From positions 67,564,923 through 67,628,922 of the forward strand of contig OZ024903.1 of the NCBI GenBank assembly GCA_964017125.1: a DNA stretch of 64,000 nucleotides, read 5' to 3'. Below are positions 26,001 through 40,700 of the stretch, piece after piece. The stretch comes from Flabesymbios commensalis (taxonomy: Eukaryota; Annelida; Polychaeta; Terebellida; Flabelligeridae). The position numbers and the translations under genes are program-made. Position 1 is the first letter of the stretch. Every line of letters starts with the position of its first letter. The notes beneath the pieces are model-generated. The model was not told where the DNA came from. It ran no database searches and was given only the letters and a program-made list of their open reading frames with translations.

Positions 26001-29000
26001 ACCAAATTCAACATGATCTGGACTACCATCCCACAGAGTTTCATAGCTCTAGGATTTTTGAAACTCTGTCATTTTATACGTTTCGGATCATACAGTCAGT
26101 CCCAGGATCTTATCACTTTTTGTCGACCCGGTTCAAGTCTTAAGATCCTCGCCCAATTTCATTATCAGAAATATTTTTTAAAAATCCAATTTAAATTCTA
26201 CCAAATTCTACATGATCTCGACTACCACCCTATTGAGTTTCATAGCTGTAGGCTTTTTTGTAGGCGTCTAGAAATAATTTTAAAACTTGGTCATTTTATA
26301 CGTTTTGTATCATACAGTCAGTCACAGAATCTTGCTGAGCCGGTTCAAGTCTTAAGATACTCGCTCAATTTCATTATCAGAATTATTTTTTAAAAATCCA
26401 ATTTAAATACGACCAAATTCAACATGATCTGAACTACCATTCCACAGAGTTTCATAGCTCTAGGATTTTTGAAACTCTGTCATTTTATACGTTTCGGATC
26501 ATACAGTCAGTCCCAGGATCTTATCACTTTTTGTCGACCCGGTTCAAGTCTTAAGATCCTCGCCCAATTTCATTACAAGAAACATTTTTTAAAAATCCAA
26601 TTTAAATACGACAAAATTCTGCATGATCTCGACTACCACCCCATTGAGTTTCATAGCTGTAGGATTTTTTGTAGGCGTCTAGAAATAATTTGAAAACTTT
26701 GTCATTTTATACGTTTTCTATCATACAGTCAGTCACAGGATCTTGCTGAGCCGGTTCAAGTCTTATGATCTTCGCTCAATTTCATTATCAGAAACATTTT
26801 TTAAAAATCCAATTCAAATACGACCAAATTCAACATGATCTGGACTACCATCCCACAGAGTTTCATAGCTCTAGGATTTTTGAAACTCTGTCATTTTATA
26901 CGTTTCGGATCATACAGTCAGTCCCAGGATCTTATCACTTTTTGTCGACCCGGTTCAAGTCTCAAGATCCTCGCCCATTTTCATTATCAGAAATATTTTT
27001 TAAAAATCCAATTTAAATACGACCAAATTCTACATGATCTCGACTACCACCCTGTTGAGTTTCATAGCTGTAGGCTTTTTTGTAGGCGTCTAGAAATAAT
27101 TTGAAAACTTGGTCATGTCATACGTTTTGTATCATACAGTCAGTCACAGGATCTTGCTGACCCGGTTCAAGGCTTAAGATCCTCGCTCAATTTCATTATC
27201 AGAAATATTTTTTAAAAATCCAATTTAAATACGACCAAATTCAACATGATCTGGACTACCATCCCACAGAGTTTCATAGCTCTAGGATTTTTTAAACTTT
27301 GTCATTTCATACGTTTCGGATAATACAGTCAGTCCCAGGATCTTATCACTTTTTGTCGACCCGGTTCAAGTCTTAAGATCCTCCCCAATTTCATTACAAG
27401 AAACATTTTTTAAAAATCCAATTTAAATACGACCAAATTCTACATGATCTCGACTACCACCCTATTGAGTTTCATAGCTGTAGGATTTTTTGTAGGCGTC
27501 TAGAAATAATTTGAAAACTTGGTCATGTCATACGTTTTGTATCATACAGTCAGTCACAGGATCTTGCTGACCCGGTTCAAGGCTTAAGATCCTCGCTCAA
27601 TTTCATTATCAGAAACATTTTTTAAAAATCCAATTTAAATACGACCAAATTCTACATGATCGGGACTACCATCCCACAGAGTTTCATAGCTCTAGGATTT
27701 TTTAAACTTGGTCATTTCATACGTTTCGGATCATACGGTAAATCCCAGGATCTTATCACTTTTTGTCGACCCGGTTCAAGTCTTAAGATCCTCGCCCAAT
27801 TTCATTATCAGAAATATTTTTTTTAAATCCAATTTAAATACGACCAAATTCTACATGATCTCAACTACCACCCTATTGAGTTTCATAGCTGTAGGCTTTT
27901 TTGTAGGCGTCTAGAAATAATTTTAAAACTTGGTCATTTTATACGTTTTCTATCATACAGTCAGTCACAGGATCTTGCTGACCCGGTTCAAGTCTTAAGA
28001 TCCTCGCTCAATTTCATTATCAGAAACATTTTTTAAAAATCCAATTTAACTACGACCAAATTCAACATGATCTGGACTACCATCCCACAGAGTTTCATAG
28101 CTCTAGGATTTTTGAAACTTTGTCATTTTATACGTTTCGGATCATACAGTCAGTCCCAGGATCTTATCACTTTTTGTCGACCCGGTTCAAGTCTCAAGAT
28201 CCTCGCCCATTTTCATTATCAGAAATATTTTTTAAAAATCCAATTTAAATACGACCAAATTCTACATGATCTCGACTACCACCCTATTGAGTTTCATAGC
28301 TGTAGGCTTTTTTGTAGGCGTCTAGAAATAATTTTAAAACTTGGTCATTTTATACGTTTTCTATCATACAGTCAGTCACAGGATCTTGCTGAGCCGGTTC
28401 AAGTCTTAAGATCCTCGCTCAATTTCATTATCAGAAACATTTTTTAAAAATCCAATTTAAATACGACCAAATTCAACATGATCTGAACTACCATTCCACA
28501 AAGTTTCATAGCTCTAGGATTTTTGAAACTCTGTTATTTTATACGTTTCGGATCATACAGTCAGTCCCAAGATCTTATCACTTTTTGTCGACCCGGTTCA
28601 AGTCTTAAGATCCTCGCCCAATTTCATTATCAGAAATATTTTTTAAAAATCCAATTTAAATACGACCAAATTCTACATGATCTCGACTACCACCCTGTTG
28701 AGTTTCATAGCTGTAGGCTTTTTTGTAGGCGTCTAGAAATAATTTTAAAACTTGGTCATTTTATACGTTTTCTATTATACAGTCAGTCACAGAATCTTGC
28801 TGAGCCGGTTCAAGTCTTAAGATACTCGCTCAATTTCATTATCAGAATTATTTTTTAAAAATCCAATTTAAATACGACCAAATTCAACATGATCTGAACT
28901 ACCATTCCACAGAGTTTCATAGCTCTAGGATTATTGAAACTCTGTCATTTTATACGTTTCGGATCATACAGTCAGTCCCAGGATCTTATCACTTTTTGTC

Positions 29001-31353
29001 GACCCGGTTCAAGTCTTAAGATCCTCGCCCAATTTCATTACAAGAAACATTTTTTAAAAATCCAATTTAAATACGACAAAATTCTGCATGATCTCGACTA
29101 CCACCCCATTGAGTTTCATAGCTGTAGGATTTTTTGTAGGCGTCTAGAAATAATTTGAAAACTTGGTCATGTCATACGTTTTGTATCATACAGTCAGTCA
29201 CAGGATCTTGCTGACCCGGTTCAAGGCTTAAGATCCTCGCTCAATTTCATTATCAGAAATATTTTTTAAAAATCCAATTTAAATACGACCAAATTCGACA
29301 TGATCTGGACTACCATCCCACAGAGTTTCATAGCTCTAGGATTTTTTAAACTTTGTCATTTCATACGTTTCGGATAATACAGTCAGTCCCAGGATCTTAT
29401 CACTTTTTGTCGACCCGGTTCAAGTCTTAAGATCCTCCCCAATTTCATTACAAGAAACATTTTTTAAAAATCCAATTTAAATACGACCAAATTCTGCATG
29501 ATCTCGACTACCACCCTATTGAGTTTCATAGCTGTAGGATTTTTTGTAGGTGTCTAGAAATAATTTGAAAACTTGGTCATGTCATACGTTTTGTATCATA
29601 CAGTCAGTCACAGGATCTTGCTGACCCGGTTCAAGGCTTAAGATCCTCGCTCAATTTCATTATCAGAAACATTTTTTAAAAATCCAATTTAAATACGACC
29701 AAATTCTACATGATCGGGACTACCATCCCACAGAGTTTCATAGCTCTAGGATTTTTTAAACTTGGTCATTTCATACGTTTCGGATCATACGGTAAATCCC
29801 AGGATCTTATCACTTTTTGTCGACCCGGTTCAAGTCTTAAGATCCTCGCCCAATTTCATTATCAGAAATATTTTTTTCAAATCCAATTTAAATACGACCA
29901 AATTCTACATGATCTCGACTACCACCCTATTGAGTTTCATAGCTGTAGGCTTTTTTGTAGGCGTCTAGAAATAATTTTAAAACTTGGTCATTTTATACGT
30001 TTTCTATCATACAGTCAGTCACAGGATCTTGCTGACCCGGTTCAAGTCTTAAGATCCTCGCTCAATTTCATTATCAGAAACATTTTTTTTAAATCCAATT
30101 TAACTACGACCAAATTCAACATGATCTGGACTACCATCCCACAGAGTTTCATAGCTCTAGGATTTTTGAAACTTTGTCATTTTATACGTTTCGGATCATA
30201 CAGTCAGTCCCAGGATCTTATCACTTTTTGTCGACCCGGTTCAAGTCTTAAGATCCTCGCCCAATTTCATTACAAGAAACATTTTTTAAAAATCCAATTT
30301 AAATACGACAAAATTCTGCATGATCTCGACTACCACCCCATTGAGTTTCATAGCTGTAGGATTTTTTGTAGGCGTCTAGAAATAATTTGAAAACTTTGTC
30401 ATTTTATACGTTTTCTATCATACAGTCAGTCACAGGATCTTGCTGAGCCGGTTCAAGTCTTATGATCCTCGCTCAATTTCATTATCAGAAACATTTTTTA
30501 AAAATCCAATTTAAATACGTCCAAATTCAACATGATCTGGACTACCATTCCACAGAGTTTCATAGCTCTGTGATTTTTGAAACTCTGTCATTTTATACGT
30601 TTCGGATCATACAGTCAGTCCCAGGATCTTATCACTTTTTGTCGACCCGGTTCAAGTCTTAAGATCCTCGCCCAATTTCATTATCAGAAATATTTTTTAA
30701 AAATCCAATTTAAATACGACCAAATTCTACATGATCTCGACTACCACCCTATTGAGTTTCATAGCTGTAGGCTTTTTTGTAGGCGTCTAGAAATAATTTT
30801 AAAACTTGGTCATTTTATACGTTTTCTATCATACAGTCAGTCACAGGATCTTGCTGACCCGGTTCAAGCCTTAAGATCCTCGCTCAATTTCATTATCAGA
30901 AACATTTTTTAAAAATCCAATTTAACTACGACCAAATTCAACATGATCTGGACTACCATTCCACAGAGTTTCATAGCTCTAGGATTTTTGAAACTCTGTC
31001 ATTTTATACGCTTCGGATCATACAGTCAGTCCCAGGATCTTATCACTTTTTGTCGACCCGGTTCAAGTCTTAAGATCCTCGCCCAATTTCATTACAAGAA
31101 ACATTTTTTAAAAATCCAATTTAAATACGACAAAATTCTGCATGATCTCGACTACCACCCCATTGAGTTTCATAGCTGTAGGATTTTTTGTAGGCGTCTA
31201 GAAATAATTTGAAAACTTGGTCATGTCATACGTTTTGTATCATACAGTCAGTCACAGGATCTTGCTGACCCGGTTCAAGGCTTAAGATCCTCGCTCAATT
31301 TCATTATCAGAAATATTTTTTAAAAATCCAATTTAAATACGACCAAATTCAAC

Positions 31354-34300
31354 ATGATCTGGACTACCATCCCACAGAGTTTCATAGCTCTAGGATTTTT
31401 TAAACTTTGTCATTTCATACGTTTCGGATCATACAGTCAGTCCCAGGATCTTATCACTTTTTGTCGACCCGGTTCAAGTCTTAAGATCCTCGCCCAATTT
31501 CATTACAAGAAACATTTTTTAAAAATCCAATTTAAATACGACCAAATTCTACATGATCTCGACTACCACCCTATTGAGTTTCATAGCTGTAGGATTTTTT
31601 GTAGGCGTCTAGAAATAATTTGAAAACTTGGTCATGTCATACGTTTTGTATCATACAGTCAGTCACAGGATCTTGCTGACCCGGTTCAAGGCTTAAGATC
31701 CTCGCTCAATTTCATTATCAGAAACATTTTTTAAAAATCCAATTTAAATACGACCAAATTCTACATGATCGGGACTACCATCCCACAGAGTTTCATAGCT
31801 CTAGGATTTTTTAAACTTGGTCATTTCATACGTTTCGGATCATACGGTAAATCCCAGGATCTTATCACTTTTTGTCGACCCGGTTCAAGTCTTAAGATCC
31901 TCGCCCAATTTCTTTATCAGAAATATTTTTTTCAAATCCAATTTAAATACGACCAAATTCTACATGATCTCGACTACCACCCTATTGAGTTTCATAGCTG
32001 TAGGCTTTTTTGTAGGCGTCTAGAAATAATTTTAAAACTTGGTCATTTTATACGTTTTCTATCATACAGTCAGTCACAGGATCTTGCTGACCCGGTTCAA
32101 GTCTTAAGATCCTCGCTCAATTTCATTATCAGAAACATTTTTTTTAAATCCAATTTAACTACGACCAAATTCAACATGATCTGGACTACCATCCCACAGA
32201 GTTTCATAGCTCTAGGATTTTTGAAACTTTGTCATTTTATACGTTTCGGATCATACAGTCAGTCCCAGGATCTTATCACTTTTTGTCGACCCGGTTCAAG
32301 TCTTAAGATCCTCGCCCAATTTCATTACAAGAAACATTTTTTAAAAATCCAATTTAAATACGACAAAATTCTGCATGATCTCGACTACCACCCCATTGAG
32401 TTTCATAGCTGTAGGATTTTTTGTAGGCGTCTAGAAATAATTTGAAAACTTTGTCATTTTATACGTTTTCTATCATACAGTCAGTCACAGGATCTTGCTG
32501 AGCCGGTTCAAGTCTTATGATCCTCGCTCAATTTCATTATCAGAAACATTTTTTAAAAATCCAATTTAAATACGTCCAAATTCAACATGATCTGGACTAC
32601 CATTCCACAGAGTTTCATAGCTCTAGGATTTTTTAAACTTTGTCATTTTATACGTTTCGGATCATACAGTCAGTCCCAGGATCTTATCACTTTTTGTCGA
32701 CCCGGTTCAAGTCTTAAGATCCTCGCCCAATTTCATTATCAGAAATATTTTTTAAAAATCCAATTCAAATACGACCAAATTCTACATGATCTCGACTACC
32801 ACCCTATTGAGTTTCATAGCTGTGGGCTTTTTTGTAGGCGTCTAGAAATAATTTTAAAACTTGGTCATTTTATACGTTTTCTATCATACAGTCAGTCACA
32901 GGATCTTGCTGACCCGGTTCAAGTCTTAAGATCCTCGCTCAATTTCATTATCAGAAACATTTTTTAAAAATCCAATTTAAATACGACCAAATTCAACATG
33001 ATCTGGACTACCATTCCACAGAGTTTCATAGCTCTAGGATTTTTGAAACTCTGTCATTTTATACGTTTCGGATCATACAGTCAGTCCCAAGATCTTATCA
33101 CTTTTTGTCGACCCGGTTCAAGTCTTAAGATCCTCGCCCAATTTCATTATCAGAAATATTTTTTTAAATATCCAATTTAAATACGACCAAATTCTACATG
33201 ATCTCGACTACCACCCTGTTGAGTTTCATAGCTGTAGGCTTTTTTGTAGGCGTCTAGAAATAATTTTAAAACTTGGTCATTTTATACGTTTTCTATCATA
33301 CAGTCAGTCACAGAATCTTGCTGAGTCGGTTCAAGTCTTAAGATACTCGCTCAATTTCATTATCAGAATTATTTTTTAAAAATCCAATTTAAATACGACC
33401 AAATTCAACATGATCTGAACTACCATTCCACAGAGTTTCATAGCTCTAGGATTATTGAAACTCTGTCATTTTATACGTTTCGGATCATACAGTCAGTCCC
33501 AGGATCTTTTCACTTTTTGTCGACCCGGTTCAAGTCTTAAGATCCTCGCCCAATTTCATTACAAGAAACATTTTTTAAAAATCCAATTTAAATACGACAA
33601 AATTCTGCATGATCTCGACTACCACCCCATTGAGTTTCATAGCTGTAGGATTTTTTGTAGGCGTCTAGAAATAATTTGAAAACTTGGTCATGTCATACGT
33701 TTTGTATCATACAGTCAGTCACAGGATCTTGCTGACCCGGTTCAAGGCTTAAGATCCTCGCTCAATTTCATTATCAGAAATATTTTTTAAAAATCCAATT
33801 TAAATACGACCAAATTCGACATGATCTGGACTACCATCCCACAGAGTTTCATAGCTCTAGGATTTTTTAAACTTTGTCATTTTATACGTTTCGGATAATA
33901 CAGTCAGTCCCAGGATCTTATCACTTTTTGTCGACCCGGTTCAAGTCTTAAGATCCTCCCCAATTTCATTACAAGAAACATTTTTTAAAAATCCAATTTA
34001 AATACGACCAAATTCTACATGATCTCGACTACCACCCTATTGAGTTTCATAGCTGTAGGATTTTTTGTAGGTGTCTAGAAATAATTTGAAAACTTGGTCA
34101 TGTCATACGTTTTGTATCATACAGTCAGTCACAGGATCTTGCTGACCCGGTTCAAGGCTTAAGATCCTCGCTCAATTTCATTATCAGAAACATTTTTTAA
34201 AAATCCAATTTAAAAACGACCAAATTCTACATGATCGGGACTACCATCCCACAGAGTTTCATAGCTCTAGGATTTTTTAAACTTGGTCATTTCATACGTT

Positions 34301-34460
34301 TCGGATCATACGGTAAATCCCAGGATCTTATCACTTTTTGTCGACCCGGTTCAAGTCTTAAGATCCTCGCCCAATTTCATTATCAGAAATATTTTTTACA
34401 AATCCAATTTAAATACGACCAAATTCTACATGATCTCGACTACCACCCTATTGAGTTTCA
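31354..34460 (+). repeat. Higher-order repeat block, copy 1 (3,288-bp offset)
   Basis: Diagnostic variants reappear 3,288 bp (8 x 411) downstream in 34,642-37,745. They include 'cccaatttctttatc' (31,906 and 35,194), 'gctgtgggc' (32,820 and 36,108), 'gctgagtcggtt' and 'ggatcttttcac' (33,504 and 36,792). The match ends where copy 1 has 'gtaggatttttt' and copy 2 'gtaggctttttt'. Confidence 0.85.
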
Positions 34461-34641
34461 TAGCTGTAGGATTTTTTGTAGGCGTCTAGAAATAATTTGA
34501 AAACTTGGTCATGTCATACGTTTTGTATCATACAGTCAGTCACAGGATCTTGCTGACCCGGTTCAAGGCTTAAGATCCTCGCTCAATTTCATTATCAGAA
34601 ATATTTTTTAAAAATCCAATTTAAATACGACCAAATTCAAC

Positions 34642-37600
34642 ATGATCTGGACTACCATCCCACAGAGTTTCATAGCTCTAGGATTTTTTAAACTTTGTCA
34701 TTTCATACGTTTCGGATCATACAGTCAGTCCCAGGATCTTATCACTTTTTGTCGACCCGGTTCAAGTCTTAAGATCCTCGCCCAATTTCATTACAAGAAA
34801 CATTTTTTAAAAATCCAATTTAAATACGACCAAATTCTACATGATCTCGACTACCACCCTATTGAGTTTCATAGCTGTAGGATTTTTTGTAGGCGTCTAG
34901 AAATAATTTGAAAACTTGGTCATGTCATACGTTTTGTATCATACAGTCAGTCACAGGATCTTGCTGACCCGGTTCAAGGCTTAAGATCCTCGCTCAATTT
35001 CATTATCAGAAACATTTTTTAAAAATCCAATTTAAATACGACCAAATTCTACATGATCGGGACTACCATCCCACAGAGTTTCATAGCTCTAGGATTTTTT
35101 AAACTTGGTCATTTCATACGTTTCGGATCATACGGTAAATCCCAGGATCTTATCACTTTTTGTCGACCCGGTTCAAGTCTTAAGATCCTCGCCCAATTTC
35201 TTTATCAGAAATATTTTTTTCAAATCCAATTTAAATACGACCAAATTCTACATGATCTCGACTACCACCCTATTGAGTTTCATAGCTGTAGGCTTTTTTG
35301 TAGGCGTCTAGAAATAATTTTAAAACTTGGTCATTTTATACGTTTTCTATCATACAGTCAGTCACAGGATCTTGCTGACCCGGTTCAAGTCTTAAGATCC
35401 TCGCTCAATTTCATTATCAGAAACATTTTTTTTAAATCCAATTTAACTACGACCAAATTCAACATGATCTGGACTACCATCCCACAGAGTTTCATAGCTC
35501 TAGGATTTTTGAAACTTTGTCATTTTATACGTTTCGGATCATACAGTCAGTCCCAGGATCTTATCACTTTTTGTCGACCCGGTTCAAGTCTTAAGATCCT
35601 CGCCCAATTTCATTACAAGAAACATTTTTTAAAAATCCAATTTAAATACGACAAAATTCTGCATGATCTCGACTACCACCCCATTGAGTTTCATAGCTGT
35701 AGGATTTTTTGTAGGCGTCTAGAAATAATTTGAAAACTTTGTCATTTTATACGTTTTCTATCATACAGTCAGTCACAGGATCTTGCTGAGCCGGTTCAAG
35801 TCTTATGATCCTCGCTCAATTTCATTATCAGAAACATTTTTTAAAAATCCAATTTAAATACGTCCAAATTCAACATGATCTGGACTACCATTCCACAGAG
35901 TTTCATAGCTCTAGGATTTTTTAAACTTTGTCATTTTATACGTTTCGGATCATACAGTCAGTCCCAGGATCTTATCACTTTTTGTCGACCCGGTTCAAGT
36001 CTTAAGATCCTCGCCCAATTTCATTATCAGAAATATTTTTTAAAAATCCAATTCAAATACGACCAAATTCTACATGATCTCGACTACCACCCTATTGAGT
36101 TTCATAGCTGTGGGCTTTTTTGTAGGCGTCTAGAAATAATTTTAAAACTTGGTCATTTTATACGTTTTCTATCATACAGTCAGTCACAGGATCTTGCTGA
36201 CCCGGTTCAAGTCTTAAGATCCTCGCTCAATTTCATTATCAGAAACATTTTTTAAAAATCCAATTTAAATACGACCAAATTCAACATGATCTGGACTACC
36301 ATTCCACAGAGTTTCATAGCTCTAGGATTTTTGAAACTCTGTCATTTTATACGTTTCGGATCATACAGTCAGTCCCAAGATCTTATCACTTTTTGTCGAC
36401 CCGGTTCAAGTCTTAAGATCCTCGCCCAATTTCATTATCAGAAATATTTTTTTAAATATCCAATTTAAATACGACCAAATTCTACATGATCTCGACTACC
36501 ACCCTGTTGAGTTTCATAGCTGTAGGCTTTTTTGTAGGCGTCTAGAAATAATTTTAAAACTTGGTCATTTTATACGTTTTCTATCATACAGTCAGTCACA
36601 GAATCTTGCTGAGTCGGTTCAAGTCTTAAGATACTCGCTCAATTTCATTATCAGAATTATTTTTTAAAAATCCAATTTAAATACGACCAAATTCAACATG
36701 ATCTGAACTACCATTCCACAGAGTTTCATAGCTCTAGGATTATTGAAACTCTGTCATTTTATACGTTTCGGATCATACAGTCAGTCCCAGGATCTTTTCA
36801 CTTTTTGTCGACCCGGTTCAAGTCTTAAGATCCTCGCCCAATTTCATTACAAGAAACATTTTTTAAAAATCCAATTTAAATACGACAAAATTCTGCATGA
36901 TCTCGACTACCACCCCATTGAGTTTCATAGCTGTAGGATTTTTTGTAGGCGTCTAGAAATAATTTGAAAACTTGGTCATGTCATACGTTTTGTATCATAC
37001 AGTCAGTCACAGGATCTTGCTGACCCGGTTCAAGGCTTAAGATCCTCGCTCAATTTCATTATCAGAAATATTTTTTAAAAATCCAATTTAAATACGACCA
37101 AATTCGACATGATCTGGACTACCATCCCACAGAGTTTCATAGCTCTAGGATTTTTTAAACTTTGTCATTTTATACGTTTCGGATAATACAGTCAGTCCCA
37201 GGATCTTATCACTTTTTGTCGACCCGGTTCAAGTCTTAAGATCCTCCCCAATTTCATTACAAGAAACATTTTTTAAAAATCCAATTTAAATACGACCAAA
37301 TTCTACATGATCTCGACTACCACCCTATTGAGTTTCATAGCTGTAGGATTTTTTGTAGGTGTCTAGAAATAATTTGAAAACTTGGTCATGTCATACGTTT
37401 TGTATCATACAGTCAGTCACAGGATCTTGCTGACCCGGTTCAAGGCTTAAGATCCTCGCTCAATTTCATTATCAGAAACATTTTTTAAAAATCCAATTTA
37501 AAAACGACCAAATTCTACATGATCGGGACTACCATCCCACAGAGTTTCATAGCTCTAGGATTTTTTAAACTTGGTCATTTCATACGTTTCGGATCATACG

Positions 37601-37745
37601 GTAAATCCCAGGATCTTATCACTTTTTGTCGACCCGGTTCAAGTCTTAAGATCCTCGCCCAATTTCATTATCAGAAATATTTTTTACAAATCCAATTTAA
37701 ATACGACCAAATTCTACATGATCTCGACTACCACCCTATTGAGTT
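34642..37745 (+). repeat. Higher-order repeat block, copy 2
   Basis: Nearly identical to 31,354-34,460 with all shared variants in the same order. Further multiples of 411 relate other blocks. For example the 'tagctctgtgatt' variant at 30,562 recurs at 38,371, 7,809 bp (19 x 411) away. Confidence 0.85.
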
Positions 37746-40700
37746 TCATAGCTGTAGGCTTTTTTGTAGGCGTCTAGAAATAATTTTAAAACTTGGTCAT
37801 TTTATACGTTTTCTATCATACAGTCAGTCACAGGATCTTGCTGACCCGGTTCAAGTCTTAAGATCCTCGCTCAATTTCATTATCAGAAACATTTTTTTTA
37901 AATCCAATTTAACTACGACCAGATTCAACATGATCTGGACTACCATCCCACAGAGTTTCATAGCTCTAGGATTTTTGAAACTTTGTCATTTTATACGTTT
38001 CGGATCATACAGTCAGTCCCAGGATCTTATCACTTTTTGTCGACCCGGTTCAAGTCTTAAGATCCTCGCCCAATTTCATTACAAGAAACATTTTTTAAAA
38101 ATCCAATTTAAATACGACAAAATTCTGCATGATCTCGACTACCACCCCATTGAGTTTCATAGCTGTAGGATTTTTTGTAGGCGTCTAGAAATAATTTGAA
38201 AACTTTGTCATTTTATACGTTTTCTATCATACAGTCAGTCACAGGATCTTGCTGAGCCGGTTCAAGTCTTATGATCCTCGCTCAATTTCATTATCAGAAA
38301 CATTTTTTAAAAATCCAATTTAAATACGTCCAAATTCAACATGATCTGGACTACCATTCCACAGAGTTTCATAGCTCTGTGATTTTTGAAACTCTGTCAT
38401 TTTATACGTTTCGGATCATACAGTCAGTCCCAGGATCTTATCACTTTTTGTCGACCCGGTTCAAGTCTTAAGATCCTCGCCCAATTTCATTATCAGAAAT
38501 ATTTTTAAAAAATCCAATTTAAATACGACCAAATTCTACATGATCTCGACTACCACCCTATTGAGTTTCATAGCTGTAGGCTTTTTTGTAGGCGTCTAGA
38601 AATAATTTTAAAACTTGGTCATTTTATACGTTTTCTATCATACAGTCAGTCACAGGATCTTGCTGACCCGGTTCAAGCCTTAAGATCCTCGCTCAATTTC
38701 ATTATCAGAAACATTTTTTAAAAATCCAATTTAACTACGACCAAATTCAACATGATCTGGACTACCATTCCACAGAGTTTCATAGCTCTAGGATTTTTGA
38801 AACTCTGTCATTTTATGCGTTTCGGATCATACAGTCAGTCCCAGGATCTTATCACTTTTTGTCGACCCGGTTCAAGTCTTAAGATCCTCGCCCAATTTCA
38901 TTACAAGAAACATTTTTTAAAAATCCAATTTAAACACGACAAAATTCTGCATGATCTCGACTACCACCCCATTGAGTTTCATAGCTGTAGGATTTTTTGT
39001 AGGCGTCTAGAAATAATTTGAAAACTTGGTCATGTCATACGTTTTGTATCATACAGTCAGTCACAGGATCTTGCTGACCCGGTTCAAGGCTTAAGATCCT
39101 CGCTCAATTTCATTATCAGAAATATTTTTTAAAAATCCAATTTAAATACGACCAAATTCAACATGATCTGGACTACCATCCCACAGAGTTTCATAGCTCT
39201 AGGATTTTTTAAACTTTGTCATTTCATACGTTTCGGATCATACAGTCAGTCCCAGGATCTTATCACTTTTTGTCGACCCGGTTCAAGTCTTAAGATCCTC
39301 GCCCAATTTCATTACAAGAAACATTTTTTAAAAATCCAATTTAAATACGACCAAATTCTACATGATCTCGACTACCACCCTATTGAGTTTCATAGCTGTA
39401 GGATTTTTTGTAGGCGTCTAGAAATAATTTGAAAACTTGGTCATGTCATACGTTTTGTATCATACAGTCAGTCACAGGATCTTGCTGACCCGGTTCAAGG
39501 CTTAAGATCCTCGCTCAATTTCATTATCAGAAACATTTTTTAAAAATCCAATTTAAATACGACCAAATTCTACATGATCGGGACTACCATCACACAGAGT
39601 TTCATAGCTCTAGGATTTTTTAAACTTGGTCATTTCATACGTTTCGGATCATACGGTAAATCCCAGGATCTTATCACTTTTTGTCGACCCGGTTCAAGTC
39701 TTAAGATCCTCGCCCAATTTCTTTATCAGAAATATTTTTTTCAAATCCAATTTAAATACGACCAAATTCTACATGATCTCGACTACCACCCTATTGAGTT
39801 TCATAGCTGTAGGCTTTTTTGTAGGCGTCTAGAAATAATTTTAAAACTTGGTCATTTTATACGTTTTCTATCATACAGTCAGTCACAGGATCTTGCTGAC
39901 CCGGTTCAAGTCTTAAGATCCTCGCTCAATTTCATTATCAGAAACATTTTTTTTAAATCCAATTTAACTACGACCAAATTCAACATGATCTGGACTACCA
40001 TCCCACAGAGTTTCATAGCTCTAGGATTTTTGAAACTTTGTCATTTTATACGTTTCGGATCATACAGTCAGTCCCAGGATCTTATCACTTTTTGTCGACC
40101 CGGTTCAAGTCTTAAGATCCTCGCCCAATTTCATTACAAGAAACATTTTTTAAAAATCCAATTTAAATACGACAAAATTCTGCATGATCTCGACTACCAC
40201 CCCATTGAGTTTCATAGCTGTAGGATTTTTTGTAGGCGTCTAGAAATAATTTGAAAACTTTGTCATTTTATACGTTTTCTATCATACAGTCATTCACAGG
40301 ATCTTGCTGAGCCGGTTCAAGTCTTATGATCCTCGCTCAATTTCATTATCAGAAACATTTTTTAAAAATCCAATTTAAATACGTCCAAATTCAACATGAT
40401 CTGGACTACCATTCCACAGAGTTTCATAGCTCTAGGATTTTTGAAACTCTGTCATTTTATACGTTTCGGATCATACAGTCAGTCCCAGGATCTTATCACT
40501 TTTTGTCGACCCGGTTCAAGTCTTAAGATCCTCGCCCAATTTCATTATCAGAAATATTTTTTAAAAATCCAATTCAAATACGACCAAATTTTACATGATC
40601 TCGACTACCACCCTATTGAGTTTCATAGCTGTGGGCTTTTTTGTAGGCGTCTAGAAATAATTTTAAAACTTGGTCATTTTATACGTTTTGTATCATACAG